From Bisporella sp. PMI_857 (lineage: Eukaryota; Ascomycota; Leotiomycetes; Helotiales; Helotiaceae): a DNA stretch of 64,000 nucleotides. The position numbers and the translations under genes were made by a program. Positions within the stretch are counted from its first letter, which is position 1. Every line of letters begins with the position of its first letter. The stretch is from contig JAJSPD010000001.1 of assembly GCA_021307315.1 (NCBI GenBank), positions 372,001 to 436,000 of the forward strand, written 5' to 3'. Of the stretch, positions 48,797 through 59,724 are shown one piece after another. The notes under the pieces are model-generated. The model saw nothing but the letters and a program-made list of their open reading frames with translations. It was not told the DNA's origin and made no database searches.

Positions 48797-50149
48797 GATT
48801 GTTGTTGTAGTGGGACTCGTAACTCCTAGCAATTGAGATATCAGATTGAATTCCGTTATATAACGTAGCTATGGTCCGAGTCAGCTATATATAAATTAGT
48901 GCGTTATATGGCATGAGTTCCCCTACATGAAATGATTCTCTACAGATCTGAATTACTCCGTTTGGCTTGGAGTTGTAAGATATGTGAGCTAGACTGCAAT
49001 GGTTTGCTTAAGAGGTCCAAATGAACAATCCGCGCCTTAGAATATGGCGACTTCGAATAGAGTAAAAAGAAAAACCAATCTTTATTAGTATTCGGAAACG
49101 GCACCAGTCTCTCTCTTTCTTACATACACTTTATGGGAAGGTGCACGAGGCTGAGCGATATGCAGTGGCGGTGGGTTCTGGTGGGGCACACGAAGCTATG
49201 CTCCTTTAAGGGGGATATGAGGAAAATGAGTCAACTATGAGTCTTCCTTTGCTGCAAGATGTCGCTTACAGAACGCAATTGAGGGGTATTGCAAGTGAGT
49301 TCATCTTCTTTGTACATGAGTCAAAGAGATTCTAAGGGAAGGAGTATTACTTTGTTTTAAAACTGCTCAAGCTTCAAATTACCAGCTTGAAAGTATTATA
49401 AGTTTGTTGTAGCCTCGGGAGGCGAGGCTGCAAGGCCTAATGACATAGTTTGTGGTTTTCTCCACAGCCGGAGACAATCCTGCGTCTCCACTTGATTTAC
49501 TTGATTGTAAATGCTAGTGCCTCTATATCTCGTGCATTACAGTGGTATTAGCCCCTCAAACCAGAGTTCTTGGTCAAATCTACCACACTTTCCATTGACT
49601 CGACTCATAAAAGGGGGTAAATTACTCCATGCGGTCTGCTTAGTATAACATATTTCAATTACTACTAGTCTGTAGACCAAAGATACCATAAATCCTGTGG
49701 CGTAGGCTTACTATCACAATGATGAAGGATCTTACTACGTTAATTTAGAGCCTAGCCCATCCCTTTTGATAAAACTAAATTCTAGAACACTAATTCTGTA
49801 CAAAGATTTTAGATAATTATACTACTTCTTAGCTATGCTTACAAGCACATCTCGATTTTCATGCATCCGACCTCTATCTCCAAAAGGATCTCATAGCATC
49901 ATGACCATGGACATTAAATTTCTTGAATGGCTCTGCCCTCTCTTAGCCAGCTAGATGAGAAGCGAGCATCTGCTCAGTGATAATCGTGATCTCTAAACGC
50001 GCTTTGGTACCCGTTGGCAGTGGAGCTCGCCTGGCAGAGAATCGTGCTGTGAAACTGGACATCTCTGCTAGTAACCTAAAAAAAATTGCCTGTTCATATC
50101 ATTTTACCAACTTGAGGTAGATGTCTGTTGATTGGCCTAAGGATCTATA
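48797..50149. other. Intergenic region
   Basis: No gene is supported. The first ~200 bp must hold the NF-X1 promoter. The rest has stops in all frames and no clear repeat. Confidence 0.45.
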
Positions 50150-50792
50150 TCATGAGCATGCAAGCTTGGCTTCATCGAATTGTCGAGAAACGAACATCCT
50201 TAAATCAGCATGGTATTCGTCGTTGTCGGGAAACACCAGAAAGACTTCTCGCAGAATGCTGCTTGAAATATATCCCGCAAAGCATTCACGCAACACCGAA
50301 GGAGAACAATCGAAGGAATCCGGTGGGTTTTTGCACGGAATCGCGAGTAAACGACCATTTGGCAATTTGTATCCATCTTATATGAAGGCTGATGGCAGTC
50401 GCTCAGGTTTTGGTAGTGTACCTAGGTATAAAGTATCGTGCTCTGGGCGGAAGCTCAGACTGCCGCATCAGCCAGGAGATGACACGAATCGCGGGACTTG
50501 CGTGATTGCTAAAAGCAACAGTGACAATATGTCGCCTATGAGTGAGTTCGTCTTCAACTGTATCGAACTATAGTAGGGACGGATAGCGAGCTGCATATTG
50601 CCATATCTTCAATTGCAGTTCCGTCGGTAGCATGGGGAATTTATCGAACGTCTCCAGTGGTCTCCAAGGTACAGCTTTCTGTCTGCTTGTCTCATCATAT
50701 TGAGAAGCTTCGACTTCATATTGGGGATCCATTTCCGTATTTCCCATGCTAGTCTCGATAAACTCCATGATTGATAATCGCTGATGCTTCAC
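50150..50792 (-). pseudogene. Broken 2EXR-domain gene
   Basis: Reverse strand. The first frame (50792 down to 50568) ends FDKFPMLPTELQLKIWQYAA, the hallmark N-terminus of the fungal 2EXR domain (F..FP.LP.ELR..IW). It stops at TAG 50568-50570. Further coding-looking sequence continues in another frame: FRPEHDTLYLGTLPKPERLP, then an in-frame TAA, then a stretch ending about 50150 (PNGRLLAIPC, LVFPDNDEYHADLR). 2EXR proteins normally continue about 200 residues past the motif with an x-R-P-x-x-D-T-L-Y piece, so these parts look like one gene with a frameshift and two or three stops. No intron rescues it. A 150-codon frame on the opposite strand (50121-50573) is best read as a shadow. Confidence 0.6.
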
Positions 50793-51118
50793 TAAGGATA
50801 TTCAGCTATAATAAGTTGCAAACGTTGTGAAAACTTTGGCCTCATAGGAAAAGTTGAAAGTAGTTCAATGCTAACACGACAGGTCGAACCTAAAGGGTAA
50901 TGAGTAAAAGCTTACTTACAATATCAATATTTGGCTTGATGAGTAGTTGAAAAAGGGGATATTGTGTCAGAAGGACTTAAATATGAAATAAGATGTGCTC
51001 AAAATATAGAATGATTAAAAGCGCCGTGAGAGCACCAAGCTTTATAATGGTGCTTACTAACAAAGAAGCTGACAGAACTATAGTCCATATATGAATTATG
51101 CAGTGCCGACTACTGGTA
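50793..51118. other. Spacer, no gene seen
   Basis: AT-rich spacer between the broken 2EXR gene and the 3' end of the LYAR-type gene, with no supported coding frame. Confidence 0.4.
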
Positions 51119-52468
51119 TCATGAATCGCAAAACAACACTATTTCACCGCGCTCATTGCGCTTCATCCTCAGGCTCCTCCATAGTTCTTTCTCCTCCTCT
51201 GGTCGAGGCAACCCAATTCCAGTAGCGTTTCTCTCTCGATGATACCTCTTGAGTGCCTTGTTCATACTAAGCCCTCTCTCGCTTTCTGGGCCTTTATTGA
51301 TGAAGGAGAACAATAGTTCTGCGCGTGGCTGAAACACTACCATTTGATTTTCGCCATTTTCGAGCGGGGCGCCGTCTCCATTGATCGGCTTATATTCAAT
51401 CATCCTTCGTGAAGACTGCTCTGAGCGTTCACGGTGTCGCCTGTGCTTCCGACGAGGTCGATCTTGCGAGTGTTCCGAGTGCTCGCGCGAGGAGTTCCCG
51501 GTACCTGTGCTGATCAAAGACATGATGTTATTGCTGATTGTATCGACCCGGCTGCGGCCTCGCCTCGAATGCTTTGTTTTCTTCAGTGGACTGCCTGGAG
51601 AAGCTTCATGGTCCCCACCGGAATAATCTGGAGATGGTGGAAACACGGAAGGTCGAGATAACAGGCGACCAAGACCACCTGTCAACCCTGAATGGAGGAC
51701 CGGTGGCGCATCGGTCATTATTTCATCAACTCCGCGTGCTGATAAATCTTGTGTATCGACATGCAGACGCTTCCTCTTCTTGTCCTTCTTCTCTTCTCGT
51801 TTCTCGTCGCGCTCTTTCTTTCGTGGCCTTTCTTCCTTTGGCCCTGGCGTACGATATTCAGTGGTTGATATCGGCGCATTTCCATACTCAATCAGGTCTG
51901 ACATGCTCTCATTCTCATGAAATCGTACCCGAACCAGATCTCGATTAGTGTTTTCTTTTGGAGTATCCTCGATCAGATGCATCGGTTCAGGGGCAGGTAA
52001 TTCGAGCAGAGAGGCATTTGGAGTTTCGCTATTGACCAAGAAGTCAAAAACGTTGACAGGGTCATCCGACATTTTGAATCCTGGCGCAGCTGAGGGTGGG
52101 CTCGGAGCTTCTGGTGGAGGGTCAACGATAGTGATGTGAGAATTATGGTTGTCATCATCATCTTCCACGTATGCTTTGTGAGGGACAAGAGCTTTTGAAT
52201 TGTTCTGCTTCTTCTTCTCTTTCTCAGGGCGGTAGAGGGCGCCCTGATACTTTTGCGCTTCACTGATACAACTCTGTAAGGGATTAGAGAACAATCTGAG
52301 GGCGGGAATAGAGGGATGACACACTGTATGCGCGCGATATTCTGTACCCTGGAAATGAACCATACAATCGAGGCAAGAGAACGATGCTCCTCTACACTGG
52401 TTGCGATGTCCATCAAGCTTCTTCTTGGTCAACACATCACCGCATCCTTCGCAACTAAAGGAGACCAT
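51119..52468 (-). CDS. LYAR-type C2HC zinc-finger protein
   Basis: 432 aa after removing a 51-nt in-frame intron (52274-52324). The intron is inferred because it joins EYRAHT to SCISEAQKYQGA, restoring the continuous LYAR zinc-finger module, and because the removed piece has GT/AG ends and a CTAAT branch-like site. Two C2HC fingers open the protein (CEGCGDVLTKKKLDGHRNQC and CLDCMVHF...H). The rest is long, disordered and charged: acidic (VEDDDDN), Lys/Glu/Arg-rich (KKERDEKREEKKDKKRKR) and Arg/His-rich (RRKHRRHRERSEQ). LYAR proteins are nucleolar and linked to rRNA processing and gene regulation. The family is clear; the exact role in fungi is not. The C-terminus (ERGEIVLFCDS) is well formed. 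Confidence 0.85.
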   Translation of the reverse strand: MVSFSCEGCGDVLTKKKLDGHRNQCRGASFSCLDCMVHFQGTEYRAHTVCHPSIPALRLFSNPLQSCISEAQKYQGALYRPEKEKKKQNNSKALVPHKAYVEDDDDNHNSHITIVDPPPEAPSPPSAAPGFKMSDDPVNVFDFLVNSETPNASLLELPAPEPMHLIEDTPKENTNRDLVRVRFHENESMSDLIEYGNAPISTTEYRTPGPKEERPRKKERDEKREEKKDKKRKRLHVDTQDLSARGVDEIMTDAPPVLHSGLTGGLGRLLSRPSVFPPSPDYSGGDHEASPGSPLKKTKHSRRGRSRVDTISNNIMSLISTGTGNSSREHSEHSQDRPRRKHRRHRERSEQSSRRMIEYKPINGDGAPLENGENQMVVFQPRAELLFSFINKGPESERGLSMNKALKRYHRERNATGIGLPRPEEEKELWRSLRMKRNERGEIVLFCDS

Positions 52469-53676
52469 CTTTGCGCCGTATGAGCCGACTTTTCAAAAAC
52501 GTTGCAATGCGCAAAACTTGCTTTTCACAATTTGTGGGTGCGCAATGCAAGACGATGAGATTACTGAAGATTGTAAGAATCAGAGGTCTCGTGGGGCTTG
52601 ATAAACAAGACTGGGTCGTAATTTTAAGGGGGTGGTATCAGAGGGTTGTGATCATGTTAGAGGCGTAGAAAGGGTTGATCAGGGCTTTTGTTTTCTGTTT
52701 ATTTTCGGATCAGAAACAGATTTGCGGCCTCGCGCTGTGCTGCGGGTCGCTGCAGGTGTTTGGATTGTGCATAAGGTTGGTGAACTGGAAATCTGTTTGG
52801 TTGGTTCAGGGCACTGCCCATGGGATTGGAGAAAAAGCCTCTTGTTGCTTCGCTTAAGGTGATGAGGGGCACCGATCAGACAGTAGGACACAGCCATTTC
52901 AGGGGAAGTCGAGATTGGGGGGTTGATGGACGCGCAGTTCCTGGAAGATCATCATCCAGTTGGATTGTTTGAGAATGATTATACGGTATATAGTTGCAAT
53001 ACAGTAGAATTATTATTTCTGCGCCAGCTATCATTCTTACCTTATTCTTCCGTCCAGTCCGCTCGAACAATAAGAAGGTAATGCGTATCAGAGCCTAAGC
53101 TATGGCTGCTGCTCATAGAAAGATCCCCACCACAGGCGCTTTCTATTTTCAAGCCCTGTCTTAGCCTGAATCAGCATGGCTGTATGACTATAAAGCGCAG
53201 AAAAGCTTAAGCAAGTCTCTTCTCTGAGAGCTTTCTCTATCAGACACAGGACTTAGAAGGTCTCTGGAGAAATAGATAGTCGTATTGTAAATGCTAAACA
53301 GGGTCAAATTAACCTTTATCACAGATACCATCTGTCGTTTCAAACTCATTTACCCAGCTGGCGTGTCCCAAGTTCGGGACTTGTCCGCATCATAATTTAG
53401 CTAGAAACGCCTCTTTGATCTATGGCACATGTATACTATTGGCTTGTGCCCACGTTACGCATGAACTTCTAATAATCGCAAAGCTTATGATCTTACCTGT
53501 TGATACTCATTTCGCAGGAGTTCATGATTCTCTGGAAAGCATAAGGGTCCTTGATGCTTCAGCAAATGATGTGCAGCCCTGAGACAAACCACCGCAAGCA
53601 GCCTATTTGAGCCACGAGACAACAATCACAGGCAGCGAAACTATCACACTTCAGCCTGGTAACCTACCACCTCAGT
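52469..53676. other. Intergenic region between LYAR-type gene and BEM46
   Basis: This is a head-to-head spacer, so it contains promoters for both genes. A T/G-rich stretch runs from about 52650 to 52860. No coding frame is supported. Confidence 0.45.
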
Positions 53677-54895
53677 ATGGCTACTCAAGATGCTTCGGCA
53701 GGTTACCTCGAGCAGATGACGAGTGCTCTCAGCTCCGTTGTTACGTCTCGTTGGGTTAAACTTCCAGTCTTAATATCTTCGGTACACTCCCCTTATCCTC
53801 AAGTCTCATCAATACACCTGCGCGTATGTCACCATACTTACCATGGTGGCAGACCGTCACTGCTCTTTTGAGCGCAACATTGTATTTCAAGCAAAAGTAC
53901 ATCCTTCCTGGTCCTTGGTTATTGCGGGCATAGCTAATATAGTTTGCAGAGCTCTGATATACCCCTCTCAGTTCCCCGCTGATGCTCGCAAACAAGTCCC
54001 TCGACCTTCCGACTTTCATATCAAGGATTTTGAAGAACTGATGATCCCGACTCCAGACCATGAAACACTTTCCGCGTTCTACATACGAGCCGAACGAGCC
54101 GGGCGCAAACAGAGGAAAACGACTGTGCTCATGTTTCATGGGAACGCTGGGAATATCGGTCATCGGATCCCAATCGCCAGAGAGCTCATAGGAATCCTGG
54201 GCTGCAATGTCCTTATGTTGGAGTATAGAGGATATGGGTTAAGCACTGGAAGTCCAGACGAAGACGGCTTAATGATCGATGCACAAACGGGATTTGATTA
54301 TTTGCGACAGCGCGCGGAGACGAGAGACCATGACATAATTGTCTATGGACAGAGTCTAGGTGGTGCAGTTGCAATCAAGCTGGTTGCGAGTAATCAGAAA
54401 GACCCGAAGCTCGTGGGGCTGATTTTGGAAAATACCTTCTTGAGTATAAGGAAGTTGATACCATCGTAAGTAGTCAAACACCCCAATGCTTTATTCCTGA
54501 AAGCACGGCTAATGATGGTCACAGTATCATGCCAGCAGCTAAGTACCTTGCGGTCTTTTGCCATCAAGTCTGGGCTTCTGACAGTGTTCTTCCTTCTATC
54601 ACTGAGGTCCCGATACTCTTTCTGTCTGGGCTGCAAGACGAAATCGTTCCGTAAGTCTAAACCTCCCCTGATATGGGCACCAGTATACTTTTTCAACCGT
54701 TAAGCTATTAAATATTACCACCATCTTCTGACCAGACACAGGCCTACCCATATGCGCCGTTTGTATGAAATTTGTCAGACCCCTACAAAGGTTTGGAGGC
54801 CATTTCCTGGCGGAGATCACAACTCCTGTGTCGTGGAAGAAGGCTACTTTGATGCGATATACGACTTTATTGTCAGTTTGGGCTCAGAAGAATAG
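53677..54895 (+). CDS. bem46: BEM46-family alpha/beta hydrolase
   Basis: Five exons (53677-53781, 53853-53896, 53950-54465, 54525-54650, 54742-54895) give 314 aa. A short N-terminal hydrophobic anchor (TVTALLSATLYF) is encoded by the small second exon, then the hydrolase fold. HGNAGNIGHR forms the oxyanion loop, GQSLGG contains the nucleophile serine (GxSxG), SGLQDEIVP has the acid, and PGGDHN the histidine, so the catalytic triad looks complete. BEM46 proteins sit at the ER and plasma membrane and affect polar growth and hyphal/ascospore germination in fungi; the substrate is not known. Each splice junction restores a conserved residue, including LIPS-IMPAAKY. Confidence 0.92.
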
Positions 54896-55432
54896 ATAAT
54901 TGTGTCAGCAGATGATCCGCATTTGGGGCGTCATGGTTTGATGCATTTGCAGGCGTTGGAATATATGAGACCATGAATATGGATTCTAAAATACAAACAG
55001 GAGCAACTTTGATTTTACGTAGTCATTAGACATAGTTCTTTCGCACTTCATACCTAACTTTTAGTATCTCAGAATACCTTATACGTAGACTAGGAAAAGC
55101 GAACTTATTGCCTTCATGGCAATGTGCTTTCTCCAATCATTGATATCTTGAAATCTCATCGCTATTCCTTCATGATTCGTCTGATACTATCGCAGCTTTG
55201 ACTCGCTCTCGTCCTCTCTCTGCTGATCTTGCTCCGCATAAAGATAGCATTTATCTATTTCTTCCACCAACATCCGAGATCGTGCTTGAAGACCTCAGTA
55301 GTTGCGAGACAGTGACGCCCAGGGGTCGATTCAGGAAACGGATGCCGTTAAGCACCACTCGAGCAGACGGTGAGGGAGCCAAAAATATCTTCGTCTTGCA
55401 CCGAACTCTTTTAAAACGCCTTTTCGATCGTT
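54896..55432. other. Spacer between convergent BEM46 and a small reverse-strand gene
   Basis: No supported coding frame of its own. It lies between two 3' ends. Confidence 0.4.
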
Positions 55433-55959
55433 TCATTCATCTCGTCCCCAAGTGTACTGCTCAACGACGGCATCGACCATCTCCTTCGCCCTGCCCAAAC
55501 CCGTATCACCCAGCTGCTTAAACTTCTCTCTCCTAGCATATAGCGTTACCAACTCCTTCGCACGCTCTAAATCTTCATCTTTCTCCTATATCACTATCAG
55601 CCAAATTCTTTCATGCCATAAAATTGCAATTTACCTCGCTCGAGCTTTCTGTTAGATTAGCATCAGATATACTAGACAGTCCCCTCATGAGACTCGGCAC
55701 AGGCTTAGATTCCGTAGGCACTCTTCGACCTTGGCTATTAAATTGCGGTTTGGGCGAGGACCTAGTGTCCCCGATTGATACGTGGCGGGAGGTTTGGGAG
55801 TTAGAGACTGCTTTGTTTGCGCTGAGGAGGTCTCTTGCTGCTCTGTTATCCTACTTCTTGTTAGCGCTGATCTGAGAGGAGGAGAGGATAGCTTGCAGTA
55901 TTTTGCAGATCCGAGAGGTCTGCGAGGATTTGGGCCACTGTGAGAGTTTCCGAAGACAT
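55433..55959 (-). CDS. Small unrecognised protein, spliced with a GC-AG intron
   Basis: Three reverse-strand exons (55897-55959, 55635-55850, 55433-55585) total 432 nt, 143 aa. The protein starts MSSETLTVAQILADLSDLQN and has a polar Ser/Pro-rich middle (RHVSIGDTRSSP, MRGLSSISDAN). It ends in a charged helical region (DLERAKELVTLYARREKFKQ, then GLGRAKEMVDAVVEQY). The second intron (55586-55634) is GT-AG. The first (55851-55896, 46 nt) has no GT donor but starts GCAAGC and ends GCTAAC...AAGTAG, fitting a GC-AG intron with a perfect branch site; without it the frame stops 12 codons later. The helical tail may be a coiled coil. I do not recognise the family. The gene is easy to miss because no single exon is long. 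Confidence 0.7.
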
Positions 55960-56185
55960 TGTAGATGCGGTGAACATACGTCGGATACGATACACCCGGG
56001 AGCTTCTTTAATCGCTATCCTGCAAGTTCGGAAGCCTGAGATTGCGACCCCAACTATGGTGTCGACTCGGCTCGGGGTAAGCGCATCCGAACACAACCGG
56101 GTTCCCCACTCTTGTCCCGAACATCACATCCGGCTGAATAGGAGCAAGTGAGGAGTTCAACAACTGTATAGATTTCTCCGTCATC

Positions 56186-57014
56186 ATGTCTTTAGTCTTC
56201 CGTCGCGGTATCGCTTCCATGGCTTCCTTAAAGAAAGCTTCTAAGGTTGTCTGCATCGGCAGAAATTATGCGTATGTTATCTCTCCCCCCATCTTTCAAT
56301 CAATGGTTGAAGTAACTTGCCTTGCAGAGATCATGTCACGGAATTGAATAACACAAGGCCTAAGCAGCCATTCTTTTTCTTGAAGCCTGCCTCCTCGATT
56401 CTTGCACCAGGCGAAGGACCAGTTGTGCGGCCCAGGGGCGTGGATCTGCACTATGAAGTCGAATTGGCGTTGATCCTGGGGAAGCAGGTCAAAAACCTGG
56501 AAGAGTCGGACGCACAAGGTGCATTTGATGCCATTGAGAGTCAGTATTATTGCGTTAAGCATACGATAAGCTGCTGACCAGAATAGGCTATGCTCTCAGC
56601 ATTGATATGACCGCACGGAATGCTCAAAACGAAGCAAAAAAGAAGGGTTTACCATGGGACATTGCAAAGGGATTCGACACGTTCCTCCCTGTCAGCCAGA
56701 TCATACCAAAATCTGCGATTCCGGACCCGCATAAGGTAGACTTGTACCTCACAGTAAACAATGAGCATCGACAGGCAGATTCTACGGAACTGATGTTGTT
56801 CCGCATCCCAAGGATATTGAGCGACATTTCAAAGGTCATGACCCTAGAGAAGGGAGATATTGTTCTGACAGGAACACCAAAGGGTGTTGGGCCTGTGGTC
56901 CCCGGGGACGTCATGAGAGCCGGCATCAAGATTGATGGGAAGGAGCTTGAGGAGGCCAAGATTGAGGTTGCCGTCGAGGAATCGACTAGTACATATGAGT
57001 ATAAGGAAACATAA
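56186..57014 (+). CDS. FAH-family enzyme (FAHD1-type acylpyruvase/oxaloacetate decarboxylase)
   Basis: Three exons (56186-56271, 56328-56539, 56587-57014) give 241 aa, typical for FAHD1. The N-terminus (MSLVFRRGIASMASLKKASK) is Arg/Lys-rich without acidic residues, consistent with mitochondrial targeting; a second ATG follows 11 codons later. VCIGRNYADHV, FFFLKPASSIL, HYEVELALILG (metal-binding glutamates) and YALSIDMTARN (with aspartate) are the family signature blocks; GDIVLTGTPKGVGPV closes the fold. FAHD1 homologues hydrolyse acylpyruvates and decarboxylate oxaloacetate. The true fumarylacetoacetate hydrolase is larger, so this is not the tyrosine-degradation enzyme. The start lies only 226 bp from the divergent small gene. 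Confidence 0.9.
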
Positions 57015-58197
57015 GCATGAGTCTTAGAACACATTATCGGATACCCAGTGGTAAATCGTCACAAGTCAACAGAAACGCATCTTGGTAATTACATCAAGGT
57101 TAGAATTTCTATGACACTTTTGTATTCCTTACAAAGCCGAATGCAGAAATCTTGTAACCTCTTTTGTTGTGCTTATATGTTTGCTTTGCGTGAGGTCTAT
57201 TGTTGGCGAAGTCGACGTTACTCTTTTCATCCCTTGTGGATATATTTGAGCACCTTGAGCTGTGAATTGGACATCCACAATTATTATTCTAGCTCTTTGA
57301 TGTCAAATTCTTGTTAAGGTGCGAAAATCATTCACGGGCTGTATTGTCATAGATTATCCACGGCTTTGAGTGAGTTGTGGCTAACATTATTAACTCCTGG
57401 CCAGAGCTATTGTATCAGTAATTGATGAGTATTAGCAACATTCGAGACTACTTTGTTGGATCTTATAATAATAATTACGGCAGGTTCGAAAGACATACTG
57501 TATGTGGTTACAGGCAATTAACGTCCAATTCTGTGGGCCCATGTTGACAATAGGTGATTTCGCTGTCGGCGCCAGTGATATCAGACTCCAAGCTGCATTA
57601 CAAATTCATTTCTAAAAAGCTTGGTAGGCTTGAACAGCTAAGGTATATATCATTAATGCATAATTAAGCTGCTCGATGGATGCATCTTGACAACTACCTG
57701 ATTTTATTCATACAAGCCTTCGTTCAATCACTATCAACAGCCACTCAAGAACCCGAAAGCCCAAATATTTGACAACAGAAGCTAAATAGTAAACTCCAGA
57801 GTTGCCCTTTCGGAGACTCATAGAAAGCCCTTCCAGATTTTTAAAGTCAATCAAATTTATGTCCCACAAACATTGATTGTCCTGAACCTGCTGCACCAGG
57901 TTGACCTTGTGTTTGCTTGACTGAGGGTTGCTTGAGCAAAGATATATGTATAACTGAAACTAAGATATTTGATTGGTTGGGGGTTTTGTTTAGGGAGAAA
58001 AGGGGCTCTCTTGTAATTTTGCAAGCTTTGGTATGTTGAGTGCATTGTTGGGCAGTCAGTGCTGAGATACGTGGGTCTACAATCTCAGGATTCAAGAGTT
58101 GTACTTGTGTGCTTGGACCGCAAAGATACTCAGGATTCACATTATATTTCACCTTGAAGAATCATCGTAGAGGTTACATCTGCATGCCAGCTCTTTC
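57015..58197. other. Spacer between convergent FAH-family gene and bna1
   Basis: No gene supported on either strand. The region is moderately AT-rich and contains the two 3' flanks. Confidence 0.45.
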
Positions 58198-58839
58198 TTA
58201 GTCCAGGTTCGGGTCCTTGATCTCTCCGGGCTTTGGGGCACTCTCTGCCAGAACACCGCATTTATCGCACCTCCTCCTCTCTTCACTGGCTTTGAACGAA
58301 TTTACGGCCTCCTTGATTTGGGTCCCTAGATCCGTGCAGTGGAAACTAGCTTCATCCACAATTTCCCCACAATTCGTGCAATACCAGCGCAATCGATCGA
58401 GCGAGTCTTTGGGTCTAGGTTGCTCGAGCACGATGCCCACGGTATTGGCGAAGCGGACGGGATTGTGAGGCGTATTAGGTGGGAGAAGGAACATGCAGCC
58501 CTCACGTATGATGATATCTTTAAAGACGCCTTCATCGACGACTTTCAGGAGCATAGCGCCTCGATATTGGTAGAACCATTCTGCTGTCTCGTTGATGTGG
58601 TAGTCGGTGCGTGCGTTTGGGCCTCCTACAATCTGATGCCTTGTTAGGACTATGCTGCGCAAGTATAGAGGCAAAAAACGAACCATGACGGTCACATCGT
58701 CATTATAGACGCAGTAATTATTGATCGGTGGTTTGAGGAGATGGGAATTATCCTCAAGCCTGGTTGGTGCTCAGCAAATGCATCGAATTCACAGCGTCGT
58801 TACTGACCATTTTGGAAGATTCAAAGGAGTGCCTAGCAT
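58198..58839 (-). CDS. bna1: 3-hydroxyanthranilate 3,4-dioxygenase
   Basis: Three exons on the reverse strand (58808-58839, 58684-58759, 58198-58632) give 180 aa, close to yeast Bna1 (177 aa). The enzyme opens the ring of 3-hydroxyanthranilate in the kynurenine route from tryptophan to NAD. Visible motifs: MLGTPLNLPKW at the start, NYCVYNDDVTVM, GGPNARTDYHINETAEWFYQ (the iron-binding His and Glu), and LPPNTPHNPVRFANTVGIVL with the second metal histidine. Near the C-terminus are two CxxC pairs (WYCTNCGE, CDKCGV), the rubredoxin-like iron site of the fungal/bacterial form. The 51-nt second intron (58633-58683) is in frame and hides in a naive open frame. Confidence 0.95.
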
Positions 58840-59724
58840 TGTGCCTTATTTGTTGCTGCTGTTGTTGAAGATAAGCAAAGATGGACGTTACTTTCGACGC
58901 TTAGGTATCAGTGCTGTTGCCCCTCTATGCGGGGTTTCTTGTAGCTTAAATACAGGGATATTTGTCACGCATGAGCAAGCTTATTCATTACGTGGAAGCT
59001 GCAGCTCTTGAACATATCTGAGGAGAGAATTCCAATATATGGAACCATTCGAGAGCGTTGGAACCATTTTGAAAATAATATTATCACCATCAGTTGCTAT
59101 CGAGAAGTGAGCCTGGGAGGAACTTGGAGGAACTTCAAGAGGTTGAAGTAGAACGATTCAAAGATCGATGGCATTACAAGAATTTTACGCAGAGAAACTC
59201 GAATTTCTTCTTATGCCTATCCTTGGCTGCATCCTCACACCAGAGTTCTTGTACAATATGCACTTAAATAGGGGCATTCGAGACTTAAGCGAGATCCAAG
59301 CACATCAAACTCAAAGGACCTGTCGGACTGACAATTCTACATTTGCCACAATATATATATATATATATATATATATCTCAAAGAAAGAGATGCTGGCTCA
59401 ATTTATTGGACCAATCCCTACTATCTATACTGAAGAGGAAACGCGCTGATACGGAGAAGGGCGAGACGGATCACGTGATACATTCCCCTCAGTTTCAACC
59501 TCAGCCAATCGACGTAATGCTCTCAATGCCAAGCTGGTCAAACACCCTCACTTGCTTAAGTGATAACTATGAATACTACCTGGCGTGACATCCGATTTAC
59601 AATATATAGCTCTTGTTCGATCTTCTCCTCTCTGACCGAAGCTTCGTCACAACCATCATAACTGTGGCTATCATTTCTCGCGCCATCCAAAAGCTACGAG
59701 CTGCGAGTCCTTGTTCTCTTCACG
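58840..59724. other. Intergenic region with (AT)n microsatellite
   Basis: Head-to-head spacer for bna1 and the copper transporter. An uninterrupted (AT)n tract lies at about 59351-59376. No coding frame is supported. Copper-responsive elements cannot be identified reliably by eye. Confidence 0.45.

Noticed and set aside
50121..50573. 150-codon forward frame
   Set aside because: No motif is seen, and the opposite strand carries 2EXR-like pieces over the same interval.
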